Shown: in pieces, positions 23,127 to 36,204 of the stretch
Layout: every line of letters begins with the position of its first letter
How positions within the stretch are numbered: the stretch's first letter is position 1
NCBI GenBank assembly: GCA_037389465.1
Contig: JAZARR010000070.1
Coordinates: 186,001 to 250,000, forward strand
Length of the DNA stretch: 64,000 nt
Source of the DNA: Baylisascaris procyonis
Lineage: Eukaryota > Nematoda > Chromadorea > Rhabditida > Ascarididae
Direction of reading: 5' to 3'
Translations under genes and position numbers: made by a program
The notes under the pieces: model-generated
What the model saw: only the letters and a program-made list of their open reading frames with translations
Database searches by the model: none
What the model was told of the DNA's origin: nothing

Positions 23127-23699
23127 CTGAATAAACACATATTCCTTACTTGCTTCACTTCAGATCACTCATTCCTTAATATACTTCACATCTCACTGCA
23201 CCAGCTCTACTTACAGAAACGGAGATAACTGCTACTTAAAGGCAATTGCCGTCTTTATTTCCTTTTTGCAGACAAGTGTTGTAGGCAGTTACGAACGAAA
23301 TCTACATCAGCGCCAAGTTTAACCTCTTTAATCGACCATGAGACAACCCAAGTTCGGTAGCAATCCCGACTTCAACCTTAATTTTGACCCAGTAGAATTC
23401 ACTTTGAGAACCGTTTTTAATTATACTTCAATCATCCTTAACTGCATAGGAATCCACACTTAAACAACTCCCATTTACTTATGAAAAAATTTATAGCGCA
23501 TAATTCCATCAATTCTAAACGTCTACAAGTTTCTATTGCACAATTTTACGTTGAAACTTGAATCCCATCTGAGTAAAAGGTAGTGCGTAAAAAGACACAT
23601 TGAAAGTACTTATTCAAGAAACATAAAACACTAGCTAAAATTTCGCAATACCGATCCATTCCAAGGTAGTATTAAAAACCCATAAAGAATACAACAAAC

Positions 23700-23876
23700 C
23701 GGATCAGCGGTTAGCTTCTGAAGCATAGCAATGATGTCATTAACCAAATATTGCTTCACCAGGACATTGCATCGCCACTCTGTATTGACATCATTTACGA
23801 TGGCAAGTATCAATTCCGATGTATTAAACACTAGCTCGACGCCCAATTCGATCATCTGCATGCATGCCGGCACAAC
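23700..23876 (-). CDS. eel-1 (HUWE1): HUWE1 exon between UBA and WWE
   Basis: A 59-codon exon, phase 0 to 0, from TTTCAG to CCG/GTTTGT. It encodes VVPACMQMIELGVELVFNTS ELILAIVND, in the position of human [30 protein letters not shown], then QYLVNDIIAMLQKLTADP. Confidence 0.82.
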
Positions 23877-24479
23877 CTGAAACTGACTCTCTGTCAAATC
23901 AAACAAAATGACACTTAGCTTTTCTTTACTTTATCAACGATTTACATACTTTATAGCGAATAAATGAACTTCACCTACATCCTTCACACGATTTCAGTAA
24001 TAGGCCATCCTTAAGCCATCCAAAATTTTCGCTCTTATTCCCTCTTCTTCCCTTTCTCCACTCGTTTCTTCTCACCTCCCTCCCCCCACTCCTGACTCAA
24101 GTCTGCTAGGAACAAGTGGAAGGGAGGCGGACACCGTGAAAATGTTACATGTTGACAGCCATTAACTGCACTAGCGACATAAGTGGGAAACAGTAAACTG
24201 CAGCAGGATGAAGGCTAATACTGCACAAAATACAGTTCGCACAGTTCGAAATTCGTTTATGCAAATTTCTACCAGTAAACTTGGAAGATCGTTCCCTTAG
24301 ATGACCCCCTCAGTGATATTAACTGGCCTGTATCTATGATTATGCAACAGTGTGATGAAGGGGACCCCATCTCCTCAATGCCATTGTTTACAGAGAAATC
24401 ACCCCTTTGCACTCCATTCACAAACCCTATTCATGCATCCTTCTCAAGCTCATTTGAACTTTACAAAGAGCGCTTTTAC

Positions 24480-24632
24480 CTCTGAACAAGTGGTTTCGAG
24501 AATAGCGTTCACGTCAAGAGGAGTGACCTCGCTGAGTGGAGGTGATGTCTCTTTTTCAGTACCCTTTTCCACCTCTTCACCATCTGCATCCTTCCTCTCT
24601 TCACTCAGCTCGGCTCCTTCACCATCCTCCAA
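24480..24632 (-). CDS. eel-1 (HUWE1): HUWE1 acidic linker exon
   Basis: Encodes LEDGEGAELSEERKDADGEE, a Glu-rich stretch, then SEVTPLDVNAILETTCSE. It sits between the UBA and the next helical exon, as does human's charged KEEEERKAREK...ADPLEQDELHTF linker. The acceptor may be GGTTTCAG (24632) or TTTGCAG (24653, seven codons longer, same phase). Donor GAG/GTAAAA. Confidence 0.75.
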
Positions 24633-25286
24633 CTGAAACCAAAGATTCTTCAACTGCAAACGCGAAAGGAAAATGTTAAAAGCAACATTCTACGAAGTTC
24701 AAGACACTGCTTAGGGGTAACAACTCATAAAATAAGGAAAACTCCGTTTCCTTTCCTCTAAATCAGCATAAGGCCATATTCGCCTTTCATATCAGCTAGG
24801 CTTCCCTAACATTTCCTTTTCCTGCAAACTCAACATTTAGCACAGACACCACTGTCTCTAAACCAAATCTGTTACTAAGGATGCATAGTGAAGCCGTCAC
24901 AATCAAATACAAGCAAGCTCTAAAATGGAATGCTACCATAAGGAAGCACTAGTCATGCAAGAGATAATGTTATAAGGTAGAATCACCTGTTTGTCAGTTA
25001 TCAAACATCAAGCTGAGCAGTGGAAAAATTTGATACGACCTATTGCCACGAATGCCGTTTCCGAGCAAATGCGCTAAGCTAGGTGAAAGGATGACTTATT
25101 CAGCGATCACCCGACCCTAAGGCTCGAGCGACAAGCTCCCACAATTTTTATTCGGAAAGATGAAATATCGCATACAATATCATCTCATTATATCTGCTGT
25201 ATAAACTAAAGCTCAACGAACGCCCTATTCGCCTCATATTGTAATAAAATATGTGGAAGTGAACAAACAAGAAAACAAGACTGTAC

Positions 25287-25461
25287 CTCGTCAATAAGAA
25301 TGTCATTTGCCGATGCATGTTGTTGCCGATCGTTCGCAACAAGAAAATCGGTCGCCTCTTCGACGGTTGCATATTCGAATAGTGCCTCTATCACGGTATC
25401 ACGATCGAAGCCCATATCAACGAGAAAATTGATACTCGCTTCATCAAGTTCAGCAATCAAC
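25287..25461 (-). CDS. eel-1 (HUWE1): HUWE1 UBA-domain exon
   Basis: Encodes a ubiquitin-associated domain: LDEASINFLVDMGFDRDTVI then EALFEYATVEEATDFLVAND. The MGF motif in the first loop, the EAL second helix and the EEATDFL third helix are the UBA hallmarks and match human [29 protein letters not shown]. UBA domains bind ubiquitin. Borders are TTGAAG and GAG/GTACAG; phases agree on both sides. Confidence 0.95.
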
Positions 25462-25668
25462 CTTCAATATCTCTAATGCCCACAAGAATGACCAATCAGA
25501 AGTCGTAAGTAAATGGAAAAATGAAAAGATAAGACTTTCTATCATGGGACACCAACAGTGTCCTCCTCCCGATGCACTACAATCACCATCACTGACAGCA
25601 AAAGAACAGGAAAAGAAACAAAGGCAGAAAGACTTAAATAATCATTGAAAACAAAAAACCACACTTAC

Positions 25669-25847
25669 TTGTTGCGCTCTTTGGCATTCACTGCACTTTT
25701 GGTGGCTGTGTCGGTAGAAGGAATTAGCCCTCTAAGGACCTCTTTATAAAGCGAAATGGTCAGCTCGCAGACACTCACGCAGGCGTTGCCAGCTTTCATC
25801 GATACCACCAGAAGTCCGAATATTGAACTCACCTCCCGCAACGCATC
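25669..25847 (-). CDS. eel-1 (HUWE1): HUWE1 exon preceding UBA
   Basis: A 179-bp exon from TTACAG to AA/GTAAGT. It encodes DALREVSSIFGLLVVSMKAG then VCELTISLYKEVLRGLIPS, in the position of human [20 protein letters not shown]...LAILCHILRGEP. It ends in phase 2, which the UBA exon completes. Confidence 0.82.
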
Positions 25848-26830
25848 CTGTAACATCAATACAATACTTTCTGGATCATATGGTTACAATTCCACTGCAG
25901 ATAAGGGCGCCATTGACGGCGAATTTGGCCTACTCGCTGCATTAGTTGAAAACAGTATATTCAAGCTTAGACTGAACGAATAAATCAACGAAAAGATTTA
26001 AATAGAGACACTGTTCATATGACGGCACTAGAAGAAGCTCGGGTTGATAGCTGAAGATAGTGGGGAAACTTTCTGGCGGAATTCTTACGTTAGCAAAGGA
26101 TCTTTAAGCGCAAATCTTTGATATTGTAATATAAATTTTGAGATCATCTTTAAACACAACGATTCAATAATACCTATGAACGTCACACATATAGTCATAG
26201 CTGCTTTCGCCGACAAAAATTGTACTGAGACTTTCAAGAAGCATTACTCTTCAATAAAGCACCGATCGGCCTCCCCCTTCAAGATACTGCTCACCTAAAC
26301 TTGATCTGCGGCTCATGCATCATTGATACGAGGCAGTGGAACGAGTTGAATGTCAAATGGGCAATTTATTCACTCAATCGTTGAAAGAAATTGGGCAGAG
26401 GCAATAAATATAAATATGCGGTATGCGCAAACTGAATTCAAATAAAGCATCCTCATTACAGATTTAACCCAGCTAATCCTAATCATGAAACCAACGAACC
26501 ATCTATGAAGATAAACTTTAAGAAATAAAAACGCATCTAAAATATTTCTATTCGCTCAAAAGAAAACCTCTTTTTAGTGTCTCCTTCATCGCAGCATCTT
26601 TCTATATTTCAACATCGGCAATCGAATAAGTATGAACGCACATCGCAAACAATAGTATTGGTTAAAACACTGCAAGAAAAGCATAATATATCATCCTTAA
26701 TCCCTTTTACTACATTTCAACCACCAACACTCCCTCAGGCTATACAACGGAAACACGCCTTCCTGTTTATGATCTCGACTATACAATGAAGTGAACAAGG
26801 TTCCAACCTGCTGGCATAAAGTGAGATTAC

Positions 26831-27130
26831 TTCTGTGGAGGAAAACGTTTCGTTTCGACGCAGTGTTGTGGTAATCGATGCCGTGAATGAAGGAATGCAT
26901 CGGCGTTGACAAGACGCTCAGTTAATGACAGCCATGTCTGCAGAAGTTGCTCCACTTCAACCGATTGCATCTGATCCACTTCCATTGAAATGCATCGACG
27001 AATAATCGAAAAATAGGCACTGTGGCAACCACTATGATAGAACGCAGACAGCAATACGTGATAAGGCATACGGCGCTCGTCAAACATAATACCGTTTAGC
27101 CGCGTAATCCACCCAGTAAGATAAGGCAAG
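26831..27130 (-). CDS. eel-1 (HUWE1): HUWE1 exon (FDERRMPYH...)
   Basis: A 300-bp exon from TTGCAG to GAA/GTAATC. It encodes IMFDERRMPYHVLLSAFYHS G, matching human [22 protein letters not shown], then LLQTWLSLTERLVNADAFL like FLDAWLMLVEKMVNPTTVL. Its 3' phase (2) does not fit the next recognised exon, so a short exon may lie in the 980-bp gap. Confidence 0.92.
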
Positions 27131-27242
27131 CTGCAATAATAAACTCTCTTGGTAATATTAACTTCCTATAGCGCACCTATCCAGTAGTAGTAATTCCTAT
27201 AGCGTTGCCTCGACGATAAAACACACATTTTAATAATGTTAC

Positions 27243-27311
27243 TGTAACCCCTCTGGTGGTGGCTTCTGGTACCACCTCGACGGTGCGAACAAATTACGCA
27301 AACATTGGTCG
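27243..27311 (-). CDS. eel-1 (HUWE1): HUWE1 short exon (WYQKPPP)
   Basis: A 69-bp exon from TTTTTCAG to CA/GTAACA, reading DQCLRNLFAPSRWYQKPPPE GLQ. It fills the gap for human LTKLLTKGLSWQPPPYTP. The 3' phase (2) joins correctly to the next exon at 27130. The 5' phase does not match the previous exon's donor, so a small exon or another border may be missing. Confidence 0.62.
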
Positions 27312-28233
27312 CTGAAAAATTGAAATCTCGATGGCTAAATTCACTGCAGAAGGAAATTAGCAATTTTCTGCACCTTGTGTTCTATAAATCTTTTACATAT
27401 CGACCAAACTTGCTATGGTTGAATTATAATTCCTCCACAAGAGGACAGAAACTAGAACAGGCAGCGTCGTTAGACTAATTTTCTGAAGTGCTCGAAGACG
27501 AAAAACAGGACATACAGCTCCGGCGCTAGAATCAAAGTATCTCCCTTTATAATGTAATAATTTAAAAGATAATTCGATAATGAAAGGAAAAAATCCGGCA
27601 CACCTATATCTAAGTCAGCTAGAGATATCTTTGAAAAGGGACACAAAACAGCTTCAAAAATTTCGAAAAAAGAAAATTAATATCAGCTGCCGAACGCAGC
27701 TGTGACAGCCGTTATACGATAAACTGTTATCTTAATGAATAATCAGAAAGTTGGGTGAGGAGATAGAAAATGGGATGAAAGCCAACTTTCTTCCAGAGTG
27801 CTCGACAGTGTCGCTGAAGTTATTCACGAAATTTTGGTCACAGAGAAATAGACATAAAAGTTTACATCCGAAAATCTGCCCTTCTGTTTGCCATGATTTC
27901 TCAATATGATTTCAGTTTTGCTCAAGATGAGCGCATTCAATCATCAGCGGCTACATCCTATGATTTTCTTCGGCCGTTTGCATGATTTTCAGCCGCATCG
28001 GCTATTTACTTGGAGCAATATTCAAACGTAGCCGTTAAGCTAACCAGAATTTCCGTTTATTCAGCAGATGGAAATTCGAAATAAATAAATTATAAACGAC
28101 ACAAGAAAAAATCAGTGCGCCTCAAGCAATACCAATACCAAATTGTCCCTCATGTTACAGTCAATGATACTCTCCTTTAAATACTACTAACAACAAAAAC
28201 TGCGGCAATGCTGATAGGAGTCTAACGACTTAC

Positions 28234-28475
28234 TAAACAGCAGGAACGAGATTTTGCTTCGGTTGCCAGTCGAAAGCAACTGTAGGCAGAAAGGAGGTGG
28301 CTGGCCAATGCGAACGTGTTCTTGTCAGGGGCGGCGGTGAACGGCTCGTGAGTCCTCCTTCTCGGTATGTCCGATGTGCACACTTTGGCTAGCATAGCCA
28401 TCAGCTCATCCAGCTGTCGCTGGCATCTAGTCAGTGCCGTTACACCTGACTTCGTGCGCAACCAACAATCCTCCG
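28234..28475 (-). CDS. eel-1 (HUWE1): HUWE1 exon (KSGVTAL...), copy II
   Basis: Encodes EDCWLRTKSGVTALTRCQRQ, LDELMAMLAKVCTS and an Arg/Ala-rich tail, placed like human [27 protein letters not shown]. Acceptor GCTGCAG, donor TTA/GTAAGT. Near-identical copies are at 2084-2325 and 43515-43756. Confidence 0.8.
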
Positions 28476-29460
28476 CTGCAGCAAGCCTTTCTGAAAATTG
28501 CTTTCACGTGAACCCGGAACTCTAACGCTTCGCTCCGATGTGTGTGGTAGGGGGAGGAGGGAGGAGGGGGACTGGCGTCATCGGCTGCGTCAAAGAACTC
28601 GGAGAAGAGTATAATCGGTATTCTCTGTTCTGATGCACACACCATACACCATCCATACCTCTCTCAGCCAAAGATCGCACTATACTCAGCACATTCACGT
28701 AACTCGCCAACGCAATCAATTACGGAACATAGTTCCCTTTCCTGTAGGATGAAATGCGCATGAATCCTGACTAAATGAGTCTCCTTTTCAAAGACGCTTT
28801 TTCGAACCAACTCTTAAATTTCATCCATCCCCAACTGAACTCAGCTTCGTTCTCCTGATATGTCGCTTCGCACGATCTTTTCTCCGACAAGCAAAGATCT
28901 CAAACCTTCGATGGAAGAATTCAAAGCCCTATGATTACATCAACAAATACAACACGAGTGCTAATGTTTTCACAACGACAGCACTTCTTCGTTATTTTAT
29001 CATTCAGAAGTCGTCGTATCGACCAACCGGTTTTTGACTCCCCAATGAACATTCAAACAGAACAGCTAAATTAGCTCTAACTAAACACGTCAACACCATT
29101 TTAAATCACTACACGCTAGCCGTGGATCACCCCTTCGCTAATAATCACCTTTAACTAATCATTTATATCCAAATTTAAAGGCAGTAAGTTCATACATCTG
29201 CCGCAACTAGACGACCAATGTGACCTGAAGATGCACCCCACGACCTCGTTCCTCTGTCTCCGAGAATCCCATACAGAAACACTCATAATACTTCCAATAA
29301 ATTCACTGTTACGATCGGTAACAACATCTAAACAAAGCATTAGGAAAACAAAAACTATCTCGTTCCTAATCTAACCTAGCATCGCATCATCAGAATATCA
29401 ACCCAACACTTTCAATTGCCTAATACTAAAAGAAGTGGTAAAAATATAAATAACACTAAC

Positions 29461-29725
29461 GAAGATATATGGGACAAGAATTGCTCTTATGAGGCACACT
29501 TTCTGCTCCCACCGAATCACAAGGATGCTCTGTAGTCGCCTCCAATGGTATATGCGATGCACTCATATCCACTTCATCGACGTCGTCCGTCTGGGTCGCT
29601 GATGAAACCTTGGTGACCGCGTTGAATGCCTGCAGCACGGCGCTTTCCCATGCCAACAATCTATAAGAAAGCTCTTTATTTTCGTAGAATCGTCCAAAAT
29701 CCAAGCCACGAGTATCCAACACGCT
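29461..29725 (-). CDS. eel-1 (HUWE1): HUWE1 exon (LAWES...), copy II
   Basis: Encodes FGRFYENKELSYRLLAWESA VLQAF, matching human LSKLSQLYCSLVWESTVLL, followed by a Ser/Thr/acid-rich tail. The donor C/GTTAGTG gives phase 1, which fits the next exon at 28475. Differs from the copy at 3293-3557 at a few codons, including I to T and V to I. Confidence 0.78.
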
Positions 29726-30237
29726 CTGCGTACCTATCGCTCAAAGGAAGCTAGTGACAAAACTTGCTTCAAACTCTTTACATATTCAACATATAAGCAA
29801 ATACAGACCGCCATAATATAAGCTAAGGTGCCATCAATACAGAAGCCTCAAGGAGAAACGATACGCCTAGAAAATAAATATAATCGAAAGATTCATTTTT
29901 TGGAAGCTACACGTTGCAGGTTTTTGTTCACAGACCCCTCCTCTATAATTCACTCGCGAATACTCTTTTTCGGGAAATGTAAAGGCTATGACCTTCCACA
30001 TGAACATAAAGTTTCGCATCGCATCCGCACATCCAGTAAACTTTCCCCAGATTTTCTTTCGAATACGCGTTCATCTACAACCATGAAAGACGATATTAGT
30101 AAGGTCAGCATGAAGAAGCTTTCGTTTCGAAAAGCGATAAATACTGCAAGCCTAACGTGCATATCAACAGCGAAATACATACAGCATTTCACTGACAAAA
30201 ATAACAGCAATATCACGTGTAAATAAACGAAGCGAAC

Positions 30238-30526
30238 CTTTGCAGGTGATGGCACGCAGCCATCAGTTTGCATCCGGTCTTCCCATTAGTCCAGTATTTG
30301 AGCACATTATTCCTCAGATTCGGATTCACTCCAAATGCCATTTTCGATAAATTTGTAAGCAGCGAGCTGAACACCATAACAGCGCACAGAAGTGGAAGTG
30401 CCTGATTGACCGGTACACCAATTAAAAGCGAGGCACAATTAGCCGATGCCGGTGTAGCTTGCTCCATGTTAGTGGTCGGTGCGGTGCAGAGCTCAATAAG
30501 CTGCTCGCAATATGAGCCATCTCCGA
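30238..30526 (-). pseudogene. eel-1 (HUWE1): Fused HUWE1 exon with internal deletion (frameshift)
   Basis: The 5' end (acceptor TTGCAG and TCGGAGATGGCTC) is the start of the exon seen intact at 51515-51715. After 12-13 bases it switches to the middle of the exon seen intact at 4070-4398 (YCEQLIELC... onward). The breakpoint is at 30514-30515 with GA shared by both parents. Entered in phase 0 from the exon at 31008, it reads SEMAHIASSLLSSAP... and meets a stop within about 35 codons, while the original frame (QALPLLCAVMVFSSLLTNLS) stays open. The copy is broken as drawn. Confidence 0.85.
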
Positions 30527-31007
30527 CTGCAAGCAATGCTCATTACAAATAACAATGAAATCAAGCATGACAGGTCAATGCTCAGCCAAGTAAGAGCAAG
30601 TGAAAGTACAACATGATCTAAATTCTATGGTACTACCTAGGAAACACTCCATTATCCCCATAGCATACGTCCAAGGTAGATAAAAGCCATAGCAACAAAA
30701 AAAAAAACATTTTGCATATCGCTTGTAACTTTAAAAATTTAAGCTGCCGAACGAAGAAGATTCAACAATCGTACTACACAGGATCTCCATGAACTTTCGG
30801 GAGATAAGAAGTACTGCTAGAAAAAAATGGCTGCAAATTAAAACAGTTCTTCACCCTCTAAATTTCTATCAAACTTTGAACACGAATATTGCACAAATAT
30901 TAATAGTACCACAGCACATGTCATGTGAACATCGTTATGTCAACTGATATGACCTCACTAAACTTTACTTAATTAATGTTATTTTACAAGCAATTATCAA
31001 ATCGAAC

Positions 31008-31115
31008 CTTGCCAAACTGTGGCTGCCATTCATGCACCTCGACGAGTCTTGCAAAGAAGCTCTCTTCATCGGGTGCCGATTTGATATGTTCGATGAGCTG
31101 CATACATCGCGGCAA
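31008..31115 (-). CDS. eel-1 (HUWE1): HUWE1 first recognisable N-terminal exon, copy II
   Basis: A 36-codon exon, phase 0 to 0, from TTTAG to AAG/GTTCGA. It reads CMQLIEHIKSAPDEESFFAR then LVEVHEWQPQFGK, matching human [30 protein letters not shown]. Same exon at 6622-6729. I could not find the ATG exon upstream in either copy. Confidence 0.8.
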
Positions 31116-34100
31116 CTAAAACAACACCAACTTAGTGTCTAAACAACGGCCAACTACCGGTATAATTGCCACCTAATGAACGGTACCATTCAACATTCAT
31201 TTACACCGCTCTGATAAAAACATACCAAACCTTTTTTTTTAGTTTTGAGGTTAAACCACCTCCCTTTAGTTTCGGCTATAACATTTCACCCCTTCCTTTC
31301 GGTTATTCCAAATCTCACGAAAACAACTTCTATTGCACTGTTGCCCTATAATGCTATACAATATGACGTTTACATCCATTTGCACTCTAAGAAAGCCCCA
31401 AAATATAAGGCTTCCATTGCTAGCCTTGCTACAATCCTCTAATCCATAGAACATGTTCAACATGATCAGATCAAGCCAATGCTATTTCCAAATCCATGTT
31501 CTTCTGCAAGAATAACCATTCTGTTAAACTTCGAATGCCTATTTTATAAACCAAACAGAGATGAAATAAAAAATTATTCAAGAGAAGGGCAAAGGAAATC
31601 TGCGTCAAGATCAAACTCTCCTTAACGGTAACCAAAAACAACGGATATATCTCTCTTGAGACTGGCATTTCCAATGAGGGAAAAAATCAAAACCTTATAG
31701 GAAAAAGGTGGTAAAATAATAAATGCATTTAAGTGACCCGCCCTACAAGTTGAAAACGATAACACCATTTATTTAAAAAAAAAATATTTAAATGGTTTTT
31801 ATAAAATGAAAGCTTTCAACATTCAAATGCATCGATCGCCCACACGGAGTGACAATGAAATGACAACAAATAGTAGACTACTTACTGGAAGTGACTGGCA
31901 ATGCCTCTCATTTAATACCTGGACAGACTTAGCGCATTTCTTCACTTAAATAGTACACTGCATCATTCCGTTTAACTATAGGGAACACCCCTTCCCCCCT
32001 CCCGAACTATGAATCTTTGATTACTCTACGGTCCCATAACCCCATCCAAAATTTTGAAACGAAAACTTCATTGCTCTAGCCAAGTACAGTGAACTGGCCT
32101 TGGCAACACTCCTTAATAACCTACTTCTGTTCAATTTTAGGTAGCAATGACTGATTCTTTAAAGCTTGAGTTGACAGAGAAGGCAAGCGATAAATCCAAT
32201 AAACTCTGCTTGCACCCAGGCAAACAGGTCAAATAAAAATACAGGTAGAGCACCTTTCAATTTACAGCATCCTTCATGCAAACCTTCTTAAGTTAAAAAA
32301 CAATCCAACATAGTGGCTGACTTTAAAAATCGCGCAATGCTTCTCAACATTTTCACTCAACGTCCCACTTAGGGACAATCGAAACCATCGACCCCCATAC
32401 CCTACCTCCCTTTCAAGGTGTACTTGCTTCGTTCTCAAAATGGGCGGTGCTATGCAAATTTACGCGTTTCTGCAAATATTACAAACAAATTGCTGTCTAT
32501 GATCCCTTCAAATATTAAAATATATTGAAATCAAAAATTAAACTACGATCATCAAACAAAACAAATCAAAACTCACAATGTCAGCGTTGCATGGTCGCAA
32601 TGACTCGATATCAATTTTCATTGTTTTATACGTATATACAGAAAATCACACATAAAAACCGATCGGCAAACACACAAACCAGAGATCGAAGCCTGAAATT
32701 TCAAATATTCTATAATCGATTTTATTACTCATTCGGCATGGACGAATATCAACTCATAAAGACTAAACAAACTTATATTCTACCAAAAAGAATAGGCAAT
32801 TAAAAAAACTCCCCTTTAGATGAAAGGGACAAATAGGAGCATAGCGGCTTTTGCTAATCAGGTAGGATATGTGAAACCAGCTAGGTTATTACTCAAGTAG
32901 GCTACAATTAGTCAGGTGGGGAACATGCAGGCAATAACGACCACTTCCTTCTCCCTTCCTCTCTCACACTTCCCTCTCCGGATGGGATAGGGGGTAGGCA
33001 GTCGCAAATTTGAAAACTTTCAAGAAATGAGTCGATGAAAGATAAACCTGACTCCACTGCCCCGAATTTTTTGAGCAATAAACATTCGTAAAGCTAAATT
33101 AGTGTGAACTTTGGCTTTAGCAAATAGCCGCCGAACGAGGTAAAAATTTTAAAAAGGGGAATACAGGGGATGGGACTTGGAGGAGAGGGGTATGCGAGGA
33201 TGTAAGCAGCGAACGATTACATCAAGTAACGATAAAATGAAGAAAAATAAAATAAATAAATACACTCAGAAAAATAACATGCACGCCAATGACCGACACA
33301 TGGCATTCGATAAAGGATATCAGATCATCGGGCTAGTCGTATATTTAAATACCTCAAAAGGGAGTAAATTGTGGTTTCCTATGCTTTCGACCAAGTGCTA
33401 AAGCCTCCCCGAACGAAAAGTGTTTTTTTGGAACACGCTCGATTCGTTAACTTAGCGAATTTAACTTACAAAATTTACGATGACATTCAACACCACTAAG
33501 TCATACAGAATACATGCTGTAATCCACAATCCATAGGTCATGTCTACCAGGTCTTACCGCATCAACCTTCTATGGTTTATGATCTGAAACTAGTAGGTAG
33601 ATGGTTACCTAGACAAACGCACATATCCATAACATGTCATTTGCAAATAAACAACAAATTGCAGACAAACATATAAATAAAATGAATAAAAGTGGAGTGG
33701 ACGCATTTCTGCGTTTTATATAACACAGAAAAATCGGAAGGGGGCTAACATATCACCCACTCGCCCTACACTTCATATAACAATAAAAACCACAAATCTC
33801 TACCTCAACCTCAACAATCACTACGTTCGCATTCATTCAGGTAGTGATGACATCACTATATTTAATGCCGTAACAAATGCAACGCTAAAACAGCAACTGC
33901 ACAAAACAGCACAACTCACGTCATCAGAACCAATGGGTGTTGCGGTTTTAGCACATGTGTTGCGCTAATCAAACGTTACGCAACACCATTCTACCGTCAC
34001 TGCAAAATCGTTGTGGGAGATCAGCAAAAGAATACGTCTATTGTGAAACATACCACAGCGTAAAATGCTTATGATGGAGCTGAATGCATACTCAACACAA

Positions 34101-36204
34101 GCTCAGAGTTCACCGCCACTACGTATTCCTGTCATACAACATTCCCGACGTAAGAGGCAACGATCGCACCTATCTAACAAAGGTTTATGACGGCAATAGC
34201 ATCGAAAAAGATAAAAGACCAATTCTGAGGGTATGATTGGTCTTTATAAATGAAGATTACTCCATAATTGATGATAAATGATTGCAGAAATGATGACTGA
34301 TGACCACTTCAAAAATTCCATCTATCGCTGATGATCAATGTTAGGTGGAAAATAAGGAAAATCCTCTGAAAACTCATGTGAAAATTACCTGCTAGCAAGA
34401 GAGAATAAATAATGCACAATATTTTCCCTACGATTTTTTCATTCCAATTCATTCCAATTTAAACAATTTAGAAAAGCTTTTTTTAAGAGAAGTATAATTC
34501 GATTCACGATTGCTCATGCACTGTCTCTATTGCGTTGTGTTATTAACAACAAATAAAAATATAAAATATAAAATATAATAAAAAATAAGATATGTACGAA
34601 CAAATCAGCGACTAAATGTATGCGACCATATAAAATAAATGACAACGCGAGGCGATAGAGGCTCGTTTACTACGAACAGAACAGCCACAGGACTCACACA
34701 AGAGTCAACACGGTACACACAATGAACAGCAAGCAACTGCGCAGCCTATTTATAGCTCCGGTTGCGACCCTGAAGGCATTCGGGGGTCATAAACCACAAT
34801 GGGGATTATGACCTCCGCACAGTACATCAGATCAAACAAATGTGGGCAAATAACTCGTTATACAATGTGATCGCGGCGATCACAAAACTCATTTGATCGC
34901 AGCAGATCAGTCATTAACGTAAATCACTCGTTCACAATATACTGTTCATATGTACATGCGTACTATTTATAAATCCAGCAAGCAAAACATAGGGAACTAT
35001 CTGATAATAAAGTAATTGGGAGGATTACTAATAGAAAAATTCAAAGAAATAATAATTTAACGCGGTGCTCAATTTGCATTCATATAGGACTGACCGGGGT
35101 TTGGAGGGACGTTTAAGTCTTTGACAAAAAAGTTCCGCTTCCATATATTTTTGCCAACCCTCCTCTCCTACACCAAAATATACATGGAATTGCCAATATT
35201 GATGGCGTTTATTGCTTCAAGAGTGAGATAATGTGTTGAGAGTTGTGAGTTGAGATAATCTAAACAAATCCCATTACTAAACAATTTCACCGCAATAACG
35301 CAAATCGGTGTCAATAAAGAGGCTTCTAGAGATAGTATATTGATACAGAGTTAGTTGTTCGTATGGTGCACTCGGCAGTATAGTGATGCAAGATGGCTTT
35401 TGCTATGCAACGCTTAAATTAAGCACTATTGCCTTTACCAAGAAATAAGAAATACCAACAATCACTATGCTGCCAAAATGCGTTTTGCAAACGCATATAA
35501 TAAATAACATCTAGCACATGGCACGTATTATAAATGCCATTACTTGTATACCAGTATAATCGATCAAAAGAGAGCATTGAGAAGCTATGGAGGGATCATC
35601 GAAAGTCATTGCTTTCTTCATAACATGAATCCGATACGTTGAAGGCGCAATTATAGCCATTTGTGATCTATGATTGCGGCTATTGTGATGGGCGGAACTG
35701 CAAAAACCATATCATTTCTGCTCCTCTGCCATAAACCTCCCTTCGATTTCCTTCATATTCAAATGCTTCTACTTCTTTGAATTCTAAGTGGAAATTCTTG
35801 TGCTTATGAGTTATGATGGGGGATGGGCCGAAGGCGGTGAGAGTAAACGCTTTCTGCCTGCTTAAGTTGCTGAGGAATGCCAGATTCCAATAGCAATGTT
35901 CCCAGAAGTGGCAGCCATCAAATACAAAGCCAATAAGAAGACATTAAACGCAATGTCGAGTCGCATTTCGACAACATTTCTTTCTAAGATTTGCAGTTCC
36001 AAAGCTTTTATAATACTGAAAACAATGGCATATCTGATGATGGCAACATCGACGCCCTTTTTTAGTGATGATTGTAGAAAACAACTAAAAACCTAGAATG
36101 AGAACAGCTACAAGGACGATAGGTGTCTTGTGCTATGACGCTCAAAAATAAAGTTCAAAATCATGTGCATAGAAGATTAGTTAGGAAAATGTGATCAACG
36201 TTAC
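31116..36204. other. No gene recognised (block B upstream and beyond)
   Basis: Mostly the block B duplicate, then about 1 kb of unique sequence (35227-36204) before the kinase exon. I see only short frames without supported borders. Confidence 0.5.
33750..34058. repeat. Dispersed ~300-bp repeat, copy 2 (in block B duplicate)
   Basis: Same position within block B as 9378-9690, nearly identical to it. Confidence 0.75.

Larger units (their letters stand above)
28189..30515. repeat. Segmental duplication block A, copy 2
   Basis: Counterpart of 2039-4347. The high end breaks inside a HUWE1 exon at a GA shared with the sequence at 51709. The low end, in an intron, breaks at AACAACAAAAAC. Confidence 0.93.
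12048..31115 (-). pseudogene. eel-1 (HUWE1): HUWE1/EEL-1 partial copy II (N-exon, fused exon, UBA, WWE, acidic region)
   Basis: The longest series of HUWE1 exons, about 24, from the first recognisable N-terminal exon to the acidic region, in human order. Two tests point to a non-functional or chimeric copy. The N-terminal exon is followed by a fused exon that shifts frame. The C-terminal half (UBM repeats and catalytic HECT) does not follow; instead, at 10870 the next copy's block B begins. From 28.5 kb downward most exon phases agree and no stops are seen, so this part looks under constraint. If the 30.5-kb junction is an assembly error, these exons are the body of a functional gene. Confidence 0.75.
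30871..35226. repeat. Segmental duplication block B, copy 2
   Basis: Counterpart of 6485-10870. Differences are mostly single bases plus shortened poly-A (31774-31783) and poly-C (31993-31998) runs. Beyond 35226 the two copies diverge completely. Confidence 0.93.
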
